Assembly (NCBI GenBank): GCA_950022495.1
Contig: CATLLJ010000001.1
Coordinates: 218,589-269,248, forward strand
Direction: 5' to 3'
DNA length: 50,660 nucleotides
Source: an uncultured bacterium
Lineage (GTDB): Bacteria > Cyanobacteriota > Vampirovibrionia > Gastranaerophilales > Gastranaerophilaceae
Both the position numbers and the translations under genes were made by a program. This document shows, piece by piece, positions 26,763-36,894 of this stretch; within the stretch, counting starts at the first letter, position 1, and each line of letters starts with the position of its first letter. Under the pieces are notes generated by a model. The model did not search any database. It saw only the letters and a program-made list of their open reading frames with translations, and was not told where the DNA came from.

Positions 26763-27575
26763 CTAAAATCCAAGAGCTTTTAATGCTTCTGCTTCATCGG
26801 CTGCCATTTTTGCAGCTTCAGCTTCTTGAGCAGCCCAGATTTCATTTACAGATGGAACAGGTTTTGCTTTAGGTTCTTGAGCAGGTCTTGTATATTGTGC
26901 CCATGCTTCATCTACTTGAGCTTGTTTTTTAACCGGATTACGCGGTGGTAAAGGTTTAGGTGCTGCAGTTTTTTTCTTAGCAACACGTCTTTTTGGAAGT
27001 GTTTCTTTCAATTGTTCTAATGCTGCAACTGTTTCTTCCGGTAAGTTATTCTGAACTTGTCTTGCTTCAGCAGTTTTTTGAGCAGCAAGTGTATTATTTG
27101 CTTTAAGTGCTGCTTTTTCTTCAACTGTAGGTGCTACATAAGCAATTGATTTGTCATAAGCTGCTTGTTGAGCAGGTGTAGGGGTATCAGCTAAAGACTG
27201 CTCAATCATCTTCTGCACTCTTGCTTTATTTCTTTTAACTTTGCGAGATGCATTTTTGTCTTTTCTTTTTGTTACTAAATCTTTAACTTTTTTACCTAAA
27301 TTTTCAGCTTCATCTACAGCTTTGCCGGCAGCTTCTCCTGCTGCTTTTTCACCGGCTTTACCTTTTTTACCTTTTGATAAAAGATAAAGAGTTCCACCTG
27401 CTGCTGCGATACCCATAAGGGCTAATATAGATTTTGAACCATTACTGCTTTTTTTAGGTTCTTGATTATTATCATCTAAAATTTCTTGTCCAACTTCTTT
27501 TTTAGGATCTGAGGTAAATGTTGTTGCTTTTGGCTGTAATGATGATTTATATAAGCCAACATTATTCATAAGCAT
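26763..27575 (-). CDS. Ala/Lys/Pro-rich single-pass hypothetical protein
   Basis: A 270-residue protein of unknown family. Residues about 48-66 form one hydrophobic segment (SILALMGIAAAGGTLYLL), followed by a long, highly charged Lys/Ala/Glu region. The C-terminal third is Pro-rich and holds two copies of a short Trp motif, VDEAWAQ (about residues 222-228) and VNEIWAAQ (about 243-250). The N-terminus has TTFTS (residues 18-22), a loose match to the local FTG motif. ATG at 27575 with AAGGAAAGG upstream; a second ATG two codons later is possible. A scaffold or peptide-binding role can only be guessed. Confidence 0.65.
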   Translation of the reverse strand: MLMNNVGLYKSSLQPKATTFTSDPKKEVGQEILDDNNQEPKKSSNGSKSILALMGIAAAGGTLYLLSKGKKGKAGEKAAGEAAGKAVDEAENLGKKVKDLVTKRKDKNASRKVKRNKARVQKMIEQSLADTPTPAQQAAYDKSIAYVAPTVEEKAALKANNTLAAQKTAEARQVQNNLPEETVAALEQLKETLPKRRVAKKKTAAPKPLPPRNPVKKQAQVDEAWAQYTRPAQEPKAKPVPSVNEIWAAQEAEAAKMAADEAEALKALGF

Positions 27576-27746
27576 GTAAAATTCCTTTCCTTCTTCACTT
27601 TACACGAATATTAAATAACATCAATATAAATTATTGCCATCTAAAAACAACCAGAAAATTATCAAAACAGCCTAAAATACAAATATTATAAGGATTTCAA
27701 CTCTTCAAAATTTAAATTTACAATTCGCAATATTCAATAGTCACTA

Positions 27747-27775
27747 TTGACAAAATAAACCCAAATTGCTACACT
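27747..27775 (+). promoter_or_regulatory. Promoter of the SprA-related gene
   Basis: TTGACA (27747-27752) and TACACT (27770-27775) spaced 17 bp, 20 bp before the ATG at 27795, with CAGGAG at 27781-27786. Confidence 0.75.
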
Positions 27776-27794
27776 AATAGCAGGAGTGTGTAAT

Positions 27795-28151
27795 ATGGCA
27801 ATTAATTGTTCTGCTAAACAAGATTTGATAAATAGAAATTATAATCACATTTATGCCCACGAAATGGCTCATAAAGCAGCAGGCGGAGTTTTTGCAGGTG
27901 CAATCTCAATTGAAAGAAACGCAGAAGGAATACCTGTTTCAGGACATGTGCCAATCAAAATGCCGGTTCTTAATAAACAAAACCCTCAGAAAACCATTGA
28001 CCACGCAAATACAGTAATCAGAGCTGCACTTGCACCATCAGACCCTTCAGGTCAGGATTACAAGGTTGCTAATCAAGCCAGCCAGATAAAAATGCAGGCT
28101 CTTGCTTTTAAATCTAAACATCAAGGCAACAAGTTAGATTTACAAGCATAA
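27795..28151 (+). CDS. SprA-related putative metalloprotease, short form
   Basis: A 118-residue protein using the ATG at 27795, chosen over an in-frame GTG at 27786 that overlaps the ribosome site. It matches the SprA-related family core: AHEMAHKAAGG (an HExxH zinc motif), AGAISIERNAEGIPVSGHVPI, then the diagnostic PQKTIDHANTVIRAALAPSDPSGQDYKVANQASQIKMQA. Family members are usually longer with a variable N-terminus; this is close to a bare core domain. It is presumed to be a metal-dependent protease; substrate unknown. It precedes ftsZ by 92 nt in the same direction. Confidence 0.8.
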   Translation: MAINCSAKQDLINRNYNHIYAHEMAHKAAGGVFAGAISIERNAEGIPVSGHVPIKMPVLNKQNPQKTIDHANTVIRAALAPSDPSGQDYKVANQASQIKMQALAFKSKHQGNKLDLQA

Positions 28152-28243
28152 ATTACTGCTGATATAGAAATTATTACAAAATATTCAAATACGTGAAAAG
28201 TTGTTTTTTTTGTATATAATATAAAATATACGTAGGAGGAACA

Positions 28244-29362
28244 ATGGAAAATATTATATCAAATTATGATAATAACCGCAGATCAGATATCAACCCTACC
28301 CGTATCAAAGTTATTGGTGTAGGAGGCGGCGGCGGTAATGCTGTTAACAGAATGATTAAAGCAAAACTTGCCGGAGTTGATTTCTGGTTAATGAATACTG
28401 ATTTACAGGTATTAACATTCAGCAATGTACAAAACAAACTTCAACTAGGGGTTTCAACAACAAAAGGATTAGGCTCCGGCGGAGACCCTTCAACAGGCGA
28501 AAAAGCAGCAATTGAAGTTAAAGATGAAATCACAAAAGCTTTAGATGGAGCAGATATGGTATTTATCACTGCCGGAATGGGCGGAGGTACCGGAACCGGT
28601 GCTGCACCTATCGTTGCTCAAATCGCTAAAGATTTAGGTATATTAACAATTGCTTTCGTTACAAAACCTTTCTGCTGGGAAGGTAAAAAGAGAATGGCAC
28701 AAGCTGAAGCCGGTATTGAAAAATTGAAAAAATATGTTGATGCAATTCTTGTAGTCCCTAATGATAAGTTATTACAGGTTGTAGAAAGACAAATCGGTTT
28801 AAGAGAAGCTTTCTGCGTAACAGATGAAGTTCTATATAGAGGTATTCAAGGTCTTTCTGATATTATCACCATCCCTGGTATGATAAATATTGACTTTGCC
28901 GATGTTAGAAAAGTTGTTAAAGATTCCGGAACTGCATTGATGGGTATCGGTAGAGCTCAAGGCGAAGGCAGAGCAATTAAGGCTGCTGAAATGGCTATCA
29001 ATTCACAGCTTCTTGAATCTTCAATTGACGGAGCTTCAGGTATTATTGTTAACATCACAGGAAGCTCAAATATGACATTGTACGAAATCAACGATGCTAC
29101 AAATATTATCAACAATGTTGTTAATGATGATGCTGACGTTATTATCGGTACAGCGATTAACGAAGCCTTCCAAAATGAAATTCAAATTACGGTTATTGCA
29201 ACAGGTTTTGCTGAAAAAGGACAAAGCTCAATCAATACTCCGCAATTATCTGCCGCTGAATATTTTCAAGGTCAAGGCAGTTCAACAAGTTCAGTTTCTA
29301 ATTTAGGTTTTCCACAGCCTCAATTCCAATTAGATGTTCCTGACTTTTTGAAAAAGAATTAA
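28244..29362 (+). CDS. ftsZ: Cell division protein FtsZ
   Basis: A 372-residue tubulin homologue forming the division ring. GTP-binding loop [12 protein letters not shown] starts near residue 26, and the tubulin signature GGGTGTG lies at residues 113-119. The T7 loop [22 protein letters not shown] is intact. A short linker ends in the conserved C-terminal peptide [10 protein letters not shown], which binds FtsA/ZipA-type anchors. The start is fixed by GGAGGAACA before the ATG. Single gene with its own terminator; no other dcw-cluster gene is nearby. Confidence 0.98.
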   Translation: MENIISNYDNNRRSDINPTRIKVIGVGGGGGNAVNRMIKAKLAGVDFWLMNTDLQVLTFSNVQNKLQLGVSTTKGLGSGGDPSTGEKAAIEVKDEITKALDGADMVFITAGMGGGTGTGAAPIVAQIAKDLGILTIAFVTKPFCWEGKKRMAQAEAGIEKLKKYVDAILVVPNDKLLQVVERQIGLREAFCVTDEVLYRGIQGLSDIITIPGMINIDFADVRKVVKDSGTALMGIGRAQGEGRAIKAAEMAINSQLLESSIDGASGIIVNITGSSNMTLYEINDATNIINNVVNDDADVIIGTAINEAFQNEIQITVIATGFAEKGQSSINTPQLSAAEYFQGQGSSTSSVSNLGFPQPQFQLDVPDFLKKN

Positions 29363-29374
29363 TCACATAATATT

Positions 29375-29415
29375 AACAAAAAAAGAGTAAGTTTTAAAAC
29401 TTACTCTTTTTTGTT
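29375..29415. terminator. Bidirectional terminator between ftsZ and the giant protein gene
   Basis: A nearly perfect 41-bp palindrome (A-run, GAGTAAGTTTT, complement, T-run) between two convergent genes. Confidence 0.9.
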
Positions 29416-29417
29416 TG

Positions 29418-32400
29418 CTATATAGATACATCAATCTCATCAAAATGCCTGCTCAAAGACTGCCTGAATTGTTCCACTTTATCTGAATACTCTAAATATT
29501 TTTCTCTCATTTCGGCAGCAGGAGAACCTTCCGCTACACTCAAATCCATAATCAAATTATGTGCTGTATCAAAGGTTGAAAGTCTAGTGTTTATTTTATC
29601 AATATCCTGTTTTGCAATATACATTGCTGCCGTTCTTGCCGTTTCTATATTTTGTTGAAGTAAAGCAGCTTGAGGCAGTTCAGATTTTTCATTAAGTTCC
29701 TTAATCGTATTTTCAATAGCTTTAGTAAAGAAGTTTGCAGTCAATTTATAACGGGTATTTTTAACTCGTTTTTCATATTTTGCCTTGACTTCTTCCAGTT
29801 GAGCAATAAAATCAGAAATATTTTCATACTCTTTTATATTTTCTGTTTCTTCACGAATTATACGACACTGGGTATCTACGTTTTTAAGAATTGTACTAAT
29901 ACGTTTTATGTCTTTATATATTAACTTTTCAACTTTCTCATTTGGAGTAAGCATTTTTATAACTTTTTCCGCAAGTCCGAGCTGATCAATAAACATAACA
30001 GCGGTTTCTACATTATCATCAGCCATCATTGAATATAAAATAGTATTAAGTGCAACATCTGAATCTAAAGGAATAACTTCACCATTAGTTAATTCCATTT
30101 TTGATTTAGAAAATTCATCTCCAACAATATTTAAATTACCTTTCTTCGCACAATTCATAAGAAGCTGTTGAATATCTAAAACATTTGCACTATACAACAA
30201 CCCGCTGAGAGCATCTTTATAGGTTTTCTTAACAGCCATAAATTCTTTCATAGCATCAACAGCTTTTTCGCCTGTAGCATCAGGTGCATTAGGTTTTGCA
30301 TCTTTCGCACTCATCAATAAAAATTCATTCAAAATCTTTTCTGGATTTTTAGTTATACTATGCTTCATATACAGATCGATAAATTTAGAGTACAAAGCTT
30401 CAGCCTTTGCAGTTCTAACATAATCTTCCGGATTATCTTGAAGTTTCATTGTAAGAGCAATCCATTTATTAAGAATTTCAAACGCTTTTGGTTGATACTT
30501 AGGTTCTATTGAATTCATAATCAATTCTCTTTTTGAACGCTCTATGGATTTTAAGGCTTCTTTTGCAGAATCATCCATCGTCATTCCGGAAGGTGTTTTT
30601 TCGTAAGGAAGCAATAATTTCAAACTGGATTGAATAACCTTTTTAAAATCTGCAACTTCATTGCTGTTATTTAGGACATTATCAATCGCTTCAAGAACTT
30701 CCTGTATAGTTTCATCGCCATTATTAATATGCATAAATTCTTCTAAATTATTTACTACAATTGCATATTTTTCATCCAGGAACGGCTTATTACTATCTAA
30801 ATTATTAAGAATATTTTGAGTATTTCTTAAAATTTCAAAAGATTTTTTCTGATTTTTGAACGCTTTAACAGCTCTTATGTCGTCTAGAATTCCCTCAAAA
30901 ACACCGTTTATAAGACTATACTGAGCATCAATATCTTCATATTCAACTTTTGGATATGCGGGAAGTACTCCATAACGTTTAAAGTCTTCAAAATTTTCTT
31001 TCCTATAACGTTTCTTTAAAGTTAATGATAGTAATGAGAAATAGAAATCTGTATAAATATCATCAAAAGAACGTTTACCTTTAACATAAGTTGCACCATT
31101 CATTACTCTTTCAAATTTATTAAAATCATAAGATGGAGTAGTTTTACTGTATTCAATATCATTCAAAGTTTCTTCGTTATAAATTGCACTAAAGAATGAA
31201 TCTAATGTCTTTTCATTATTTGCTCTTATTTGGCTCAAAATATCAAAACCGGTAACAGCTTTTATTCCAAGGGCATCATTAGTAATCTTATTATTGTATA
31301 AAGAGTTAAATTCCTTACTGGTCATATTTTGAAGCTTATTAAAGATTTGAACAAATTCTTCATCAGACGCAGGATTAAATACATCTTCAACCCATTTTTC
31401 AATGTTTTTCAGACTTCCAGTTTCAAATGAAGGATTGTTCAAATCTGCTAATGTGAATCCCATATTTGTTTTCAAAATATCTTTAATTTCATTAGCTAAA
31501 AGTTTAATTTTTGCATCTTTATCTGCGAAATTGGATGTCTTAGAATTCAAAGACTCTTCAAATTTTCTACCAATTAAATCTATTGTATTGTTTAAGCTTC
31601 CATCAAATTTATTGCTGTCAATATTTTTCATTGCACATAAAATTTCGTCAGCTGTAGATTTTGACAGTTGTTTTTTGAGGTTATTATCCTGTGCAAATTT
31701 TTCTAATTTTTCATATACATCAGAACGAACACTTTCGACCCCATATTTTGCAATGTCAGGATTTTTTGCAAATGTATAATCAAAGTTTTTGCGAGCTTCA
31801 TTTTTAACTTTTCCGGACATAGTCTTAATGGTTTTTGGCGTCATTTTTTTATTGAATAGTTTTACATCAGGAATATTTTGATATGATTTCAAAATAGCAA
31901 CCTTTTGCAGCAATAATTTCAAATCATCATCTTCAGGCAATTCATTATAATCACTTATTGTCTTTAACTCCTTGCCTATAATATTAGTATTATTAATACG
32001 ATTTATATATTTAAAATATTTTTCTACAGCTGATTGTCCTAAATTATCGACTTTGGACATAGAAAATTTCAATTCATCTTTTGTCATTCCCTGAGCATAC
32101 TTTTCTATATCATCAAGATATTTATAAGGAGATAACAAAGTGAATTGACGAATTCCTTGAACATACTGCATAGCATTCGGGTATCTGCCCGGAGTAATAA
32201 TATCTGCAAATATTGGGAATTTCCAGTCATAATCCCGTCTTGACAACCTTCTTAATCTTTTATTTTCAATATATTTGGCTTTTTCTTCACCTGTTAATTC
32301 TAACAAATCATCTGCGAGAATACCGTTTTTATAATCTTTATCTGTAATAAATCCTTCAGGTCCGCCGCAGCCACTTTCGTAATCTGTTCTTAATAATCCG

Positions 32401-35339
32401 TTTTCGTCCTGCCACATTCCCTCATATTCAGATGCACCCCAGGTATTATCATGAAAAACAGTATCTTTTTCAACAAAAGTTTCGCCTTTCTTAATTCTTA
32501 CAGGTTTTACATCCGCAATATATTGTGCATGCCCGCCGTAACTATCAGTTGTGACAGACATCGCAGAAATACCTGAATATGGAGATTCTTTAATTTTATC
32601 CAGAGCAACTTTTCCATCATACTCAATATAATAAGGTCTGCCGGTCATGTGTTCTGCAACTTTAACTTCTCTTGGAGCTGTCAAACCAGAGTTAGCATGA
32701 ACAGATACATATCTTTGACCTGTATATAATCCTGCTTTTCTGGAATGTTCTAATAAAGGTTCTTCCAACTCTTTATAGGCAGACTCAACCCTTCTTGTTA
32801 TTGTTGACATCCAGCTATTAATATTCTTCTCATATTTATTTAATGTTTCAACTTCAAAAGGAGTTAATGTTGTCAACTCTTTCGGCAAATCTTTATATTT
32901 AGATTTTCCTTCAACATTTTTAGATTTCTCTTTATCAATTTTAACAAATCTTTCATTTAAAACTTCAAGTTCTTTTCTTGTCGGAAGCTCTCCTAAATTT
33001 TCGAGTTTCTTTAGAATCAAATACTTCGGTTGGATTGTATTTAATACATTATTATTACTGCCAATGATATTTAATGCAGCAGAATAACTGCTAATTATAC
33101 TAGAAATATTATTAAAGTTTTCTACCACTTTATTAAACAATTCAGCAGTTTGCTGAGACGAAAGATTAGGATTACCGCCACACATTGCATTAAATCCCTG
33201 TACAATAGTCTCTTCTTTTTCCTCAAAAAGATAATGAGCAAAATTTTCAATAGAATCTTTAAATGCTTGCATTTGAGATTTATGACCAAACTTATTAAAC
33301 AATTCTATATATTGTTCATCACTAAATTCAGGGGAATCAATTTGAGCAATTACCTTATCAAGAGCTTTTGAAACGCTTTTTGGATTTTCTCTAGTTTTCA
33401 ATATATCGGCATAATCTGCCACAAGGTTTTTATCCTTTGTCAATAAAATTTCATTATTATCCTTGCGTAATTGATTTGCAAATGCATGCTTACGATTTAC
33501 ATTGAGAATACTTGCATACAGGTCATCCATAACAGATGTCATAATATAATTAACAGTTTCTCTTGCCTGTTTCAAGCCATCAAGCAAAGCTTCATTATTA
33601 TCTTCGGTTTGGAAATTCTTAGCAAGTTGTTTTCTTAATTCCGGCTTCATAGAATTAGTTTCAAGCTTTTTGATAAGCATATCAAGATTATCTAAAATTC
33701 TTGATTCGTTATCAGGAATATTTAAAACTGAAAGCATAACATCTGTATATTCCGGAATATCTAATTGAAATCTCTGTTGTGTTCTGTAAGCGGCAGCAGC
33801 ATTATACAAAAGCTCTGCTCTTTGTATTGTTTTAGCTTCATAAGATCCGGATTTTCCTTTTGATAATTCCTTAATACCTGTGATTAATTCATAAATTTGA
33901 GAAGACTTATCATATACAATTGATTTAGTTGTATCATCAGCATTGTCAATATATGATAATATCAAATTGCTTATTTTATCAATTTTAAAATTTTCAGTAT
34001 CGGCTGCAATATAATATTTAGAATTAACTCTATTTTGGTAGTTAGAAATATTATCCTTACGTTCCAAATTTAGTAATTCTTTTTTAATTAAATTAACTGT
34101 CTTTGAACTAAATTCAGGGTTAATTTCTAAAATTACATTTTTTAAATTTTCATTATAAGCTTTAATAATTTCGTCGTTTTTCTGCTTCTGTACAGAAGCA
34201 TTTTCTGTTTTAATTTTTCTTTCAAGTAATTGTTTCTTAGCTCTCTTGATTGAACTTTCAGCCTGAAGAAGAGCTTTAAAATAATCTTGTTTCGGAACTA
34301 AATCCTCCGCCATATCAGAAGATAAATGGACATCATGAAAAGTATCAAAATTTTCTTTATCAAAAGCAGAATACATATCAATAGATTTATTCGCAGCACC
34401 ATAAGTATCGCCTACATGCATCCAATACATTGCAGAAGTATCAACTATTCTATAACCTCTTTCAAGAGCATAAGTGAAATCAATATATGTCTTAGGTATA
34501 TTTATTTTAGCTTTAGTCCCGAGTTTTGTTATATCGTAAACCTCTAAATCAGGAGTACTCTCCAATTCTGACATAACCATATCAACATAATTCGCTTTAT
34601 CTTCATAAGCCAGCATTTTTCGACACATTGAAATTACCGCACAAATACCATGCTGTCTCTGATTAATTGCTTTAATATTTGGAATTTTTGATTCCGGAGT
34701 ATCCACAACAATATCATTTACCATTTCAGCAAGAGCTTGAGATTTTTTATCTTTTAACTCCGGATTAATCTCATAATCAGGACTCATAAAATGATTTAAA
34801 CGTTTCATTATATATAATTTCTGAGCAGTTGGAACCTCGGAAGAAACAATAAAATAATCCAGATTTTGTTTTACATTTTTGATGTTTTTATTTGGAATTG
34901 CTTTTAATGAATCCCAATCAATCTGTGCTAATATTGATTTTTGCAGTGATAAAATTTCTTTTTCAGCAGAAGTTAAGGGTTTAGATGATGAAAACACATC
35001 AACAATTCTTGTACTCAATCTCTCGGCAACATCTTTATCTGATTTTGCTAAAGAAGATTGTACAGCAGTTTGAAGTTTTGCCTGCCAGTCATTAAAAGAT
35101 TTTTTGTCATCAATTTGAATATTTGTTCTATATTTCAAATTTTCTGCAACATCAAGCAAAAAGTTCACATTCTCTTCACCGGAAACATTACCTAAGTTTT
35201 CAATTGCCTGAGAAATTCTACGCTGATTTGGCAGATTAAGATCATAATCATTATCTGACTTAAGCTGTTCAACAGCTTTTCTATCCTGCCTTTGCCCTTT
35301 GAAATACGGACTGAACAAATTAATATTATTTATTTTCAT
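29418..35339 (-). CDS. Giant 1973-aa protein with split papain-like cysteine protease signature and FKG motif
   Basis: No signal peptide. The N-terminus reads MKINNINLFSPYFKGQ, with the F-K-G motif at residues 13-15. INQRQHGICAV places Gln227 six residues before Cys233, as Gln19 and Cys25 are placed in papain. After about 700 helical residues comes SYGGHAQYIADV with His937 and, 28 residues on, HDNTWGASE with Asn965, resembling the papain Asn-Ser-Trp-Gly element. The Q/C/H/N order matches C1 peptidases; the large insertion is unusual. Residues about 1000-1973 are helical and charged, with no domain recognised. The ATG follows TAGGG. Catalysis is inferred. Alternatives are an inactive structural derivative or a transglutaminase-like fold. 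Confidence 0.7.
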   Translation of the reverse strand: MKINNINLFSPYFKGQRQDRKAVEQLKSDNDYDLNLPNQRRISQAIENLGNVSGEENVNFLLDVAENLKYRTNIQIDDKKSFNDWQAKLQTAVQSSLAKSDKDVAERLSTRIVDVFSSSKPLTSAEKEILSLQKSILAQIDWDSLKAIPNKNIKNVKQNLDYFIVSSEVPTAQKLYIMKRLNHFMSPDYEINPELKDKKSQALAEMVNDIVVDTPESKIPNIKAINQRQHGICAVISMCRKMLAYEDKANYVDMVMSELESTPDLEVYDITKLGTKAKINIPKTYIDFTYALERGYRIVDTSAMYWMHVGDTYGAANKSIDMYSAFDKENFDTFHDVHLSSDMAEDLVPKQDYFKALLQAESSIKRAKKQLLERKIKTENASVQKQKNDEIIKAYNENLKNVILEINPEFSSKTVNLIKKELLNLERKDNISNYQNRVNSKYYIAADTENFKIDKISNLILSYIDNADDTTKSIVYDKSSQIYELITGIKELSKGKSGSYEAKTIQRAELLYNAAAAYRTQQRFQLDIPEYTDVMLSVLNIPDNESRILDNLDMLIKKLETNSMKPELRKQLAKNFQTEDNNEALLDGLKQARETVNYIMTSVMDDLYASILNVNRKHAFANQLRKDNNEILLTKDKNLVADYADILKTRENPKSVSKALDKVIAQIDSPEFSDEQYIELFNKFGHKSQMQAFKDSIENFAHYLFEEKEETIVQGFNAMCGGNPNLSSQQTAELFNKVVENFNNISSIISSYSAALNIIGSNNNVLNTIQPKYLILKKLENLGELPTRKELEVLNERFVKIDKEKSKNVEGKSKYKDLPKELTTLTPFEVETLNKYEKNINSWMSTITRRVESAYKELEEPLLEHSRKAGLYTGQRYVSVHANSGLTAPREVKVAEHMTGRPYYIEYDGKVALDKIKESPYSGISAMSVTTDSYGGHAQYIADVKPVRIKKGETFVEKDTVFHDNTWGASEYEGMWQDENGLLRTDYESGCGGPEGFITDKDYKNGILADDLLELTGEEKAKYIENKRLRRLSRRDYDWKFPIFADIITPGRYPNAMQYVQGIRQFTLLSPYKYLDDIEKYAQGMTKDELKFSMSKVDNLGQSAVEKYFKYINRINNTNIIGKELKTISDYNELPEDDDLKLLLQKVAILKSYQNIPDVKLFNKKMTPKTIKTMSGKVKNEARKNFDYTFAKNPDIAKYGVESVRSDVYEKLEKFAQDNNLKKQLSKSTADEILCAMKNIDSNKFDGSLNNTIDLIGRKFEESLNSKTSNFADKDAKIKLLANEIKDILKTNMGFTLADLNNPSFETGSLKNIEKWVEDVFNPASDEEFVQIFNKLQNMTSKEFNSLYNNKITNDALGIKAVTGFDILSQIRANNEKTLDSFFSAIYNEETLNDIEYSKTTPSYDFNKFERVMNGATYVKGKRSFDDIYTDFYFSLLSLTLKKRYRKENFEDFKRYGVLPAYPKVEYEDIDAQYSLINGVFEGILDDIRAVKAFKNQKKSFEILRNTQNILNNLDSNKPFLDEKYAIVVNNLEEFMHINNGDETIQEVLEAIDNVLNNSNEVADFKKVIQSSLKLLLPYEKTPSGMTMDDSAKEALKSIERSKRELIMNSIEPKYQPKAFEILNKWIALTMKLQDNPEDYVRTAKAEALYSKFIDLYMKHSITKNPEKILNEFLLMSAKDAKPNAPDATGEKAVDAMKEFMAVKKTYKDALSGLLYSANVLDIQQLLMNCAKKGNLNIVGDEFSKSKMELTNGEVIPLDSDVALNTILYSMMADDNVETAVMFIDQLGLAEKVIKMLTPNEKVEKLIYKDIKRISTILKNVDTQCRIIREETENIKEYENISDFIAQLEEVKAKYEKRVKNTRYKLTANFFTKAIENTIKELNEKSELPQAALLQQNIETARTAAMYIAKQDIDKINTRLSTFDTAHNLIMDLSVAEGSPAAEMREKYLEYSDKVEQFRQSLSRHFDEIDVSI

Positions 35340-35481
35340 ACTAAACCCTATTTAATTCTTTCATGATTTAATGCTTCTAAAAATATTTTTTGTTATTTAC
35401 ATACATAAATATTAAGAATCTGTATCATTTATCAAATATGTGCTAAATTATAATTAGAATAGTTGAGTTGGAGATATAAAA

Positions 35482-35760
35482 ATGACAAATGAACCTAAAA
35501 TCATACAGTACCAAACAAGAGGAACATGCTGCCAGTTGATGGAAGTTGCAATCCAGGATGACACAATTTTAGATGCACAATTTCATGGTGGATGTAATGG
35601 TAATTTGAAAGGGATTAAAGAACTAATTAAAGGCATGAAGATTGACGAAGTAATTAACAGATTACAAGGTATAACCTGCGGTCCAAAACCAACCAGCTGT
35701 CCTGACCAGCTTGCAAAATGCCTTATTGAATATAAAGAAAAAAATCTCGTTCAAAAATAA
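35482..35760 (+). CDS. TSCPD-domain protein (TIGR03905-like)
   Basis: A 92-residue protein. The C-terminal TSCPDQLA motif gives the domain its name, and FHGGCNGNLKGI and LQGITCGPKPTSCPDQLA contain the family's conserved Cys residues. The same domain is fused to some class II ribonucleotide reductases and also occurs alone; the role of the stand-alone form is unknown, possibly metal binding. The ATG has a TTGGAG site and a TATAAT-like box upstream (near 35449-35454). Confidence 0.85.
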   Translation: MTNEPKIIQYQTRGTCCQLMEVAIQDDTILDAQFHGGCNGNLKGIKELIKGMKIDEVINRLQGITCGPKPTSCPDQLAKCLIEYKEKNLVQK

Positions 35761-35851
35761 AAGTATTAAAATATATTACAATTTTTTGATAACTAAGCAA
35801 TAACTTTTTATTACCATCTTTATATGTTTAGAAAAATATAAGGAATTTAAA

Positions 35852-36307
35852 ATGGTATCTTTTTCAGTTAACAATTCAAATACATACTTGCAAAACAATA
35901 CTTATAATAACCGGATTGCAAATAAAAACCCTAATTTCACAGGTAAACAGGTTGCAAAATTATCTCAGGAAGTTAAACACGCTATAAGCTCCAAGGATGT
36001 TGAAGCTGCCAGAAATTATTTTGAAAGATTTGCAGATATGGCAACTATGATATTCCGACGTAATACTTCTGAAGAAGTAATAAAAACACTACAAACTTTT
36101 GTAGATAAAATTGCTGCAAACAAGACAACTGATAAAACTCTTTTAAATAAATATATAGAAATTCTTTATAAAGGTACTTGCCCGAATGTTGGAACAGGTA
36201 GATATCTTAATGCACAAAACCTGAAAAAAGTACAGGACTCACCGGATTTAACAATATATTCAAAAGAAATGCTGAAAGATATTATTAAAGAAACATCTAA
36301 AAAATAA
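35852..36307 (+). CDS. Small FTG-motif hypothetical protein
   Basis: A 151-residue protein with an Asn-rich disordered N-terminus ending in NFTGK (residues 28-32), then a fully helical body (EVKHAISSKDVEAARNYFERFADMATMIF...). No catalytic motif or family recognised. The ATG follows AAGGAA. It ends exactly where the convergent NADAR gene begins its stop codon, so expression of the two could interfere. The N-terminal layout matches that of the 503-residue protein at 45121. Confidence 0.65.
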   Translation: MVSFSVNNSNTYLQNNTYNNRIANKNPNFTGKQVAKLSQEVKHAISSKDVEAARNYFERFADMATMIFRRNTSEEVIKTLQTFVDKIAANKTTDKTLLNKYIEILYKGTCPNVGTGRYLNAQNLKKVQDSPDLTIYSKEMLKDIIKETSKK

Positions 36308-36874
36308 TTAGATTAAACCTTTATTATCTCTTAGTTTTGTTAAAATTTCAGTATATTCATCTTCAGTAAGCAGTGTTCTTTTCGGGTCTTTACCGCCCAA
36401 AGAATGCTTTAATATTCTATTTTCTGTATATTCCAGAGCAAATCTAAAATCGTCATCCGCATCGTAACGAGCTTTATATGCTCTATTGAGAAGTTCACGA
36501 TATTCTTTGCTTTCTCTATTATATCTTTTTCCGTTCCAGAATAGATGTTTAAAGTCATAATTACGAATTTTATTTAACTTTTTCCCCATGCCTTTTGCTT
36601 TTAAACCATCAAGAGAACAAATTCTGGCTTGCAATTCACGATTAGAAGTTTTTAATGATTGTAAAAACCCCTCCATTGAATACACAGGAACACCATCAAG
36701 TTCAAAATTTGTAGGTGCAAAGTTACTGAGAACATTTATTGGAAACTCTGCACGTGAAGAGATATTAATACCTAATTCACTCACATCACAAGACGGCTCC
36801 ATCTTAACAAAATTTGGAGATGATGCGTACGAAGATTTTTGAACATTAATTATTTTTTTAGGTATTATTTTCAT
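36308..36874 (-). CDS. NADAR-domain protein, probable ADP-ribose-removing enzyme
   Basis: A 188-residue protein. After about 48 divergent residues comes the NADAR/YbiA core: VLSNFAPTNFELDGVPVYSMEGFLQSLKT, with Glu68 and Lys75 at conserved positions, followed by a GLKAKGMGKKLNKIRNYDF region and a helical tail. Known NADAR enzymes hydrolyse glycosidic bonds, and some remove ADP-ribose from guanine and pair with DarT toxins. It starts 20 nt after the stop of the ADP-ribosyltransferase gene, with AAGGAA as ribosome site. That context suggests it reverses or guards against its neighbour. The fold call is from motifs; the activity is inferred. Confidence 0.78.
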   Translation of the reverse strand: MKIIPKKIINVQKSSYASSPNFVKMEPSCDVSELGINISSRAEFPINVLSNFAPTNFELDGVPVYSMEGFLQSLKTSNRELQARICSLDGLKAKGMGKKLNKIRNYDFKHLFWNGKRYNRESKEYRELLNRAYKARYDADDDFRFALEYTENRILKHSLGGKDPKRTLLTEDEYTEILTKLRDNKGLI

Positions 36875-36894
36875 TTTATATTCCTTATTATATA

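Noticed and set aside
31402-31779. 125-codon plus-strand open frame within the giant gene
   Set aside because: Antisense to a continuous 1973-codon gene and hydrophobic only because of complementary AT-rich codons.
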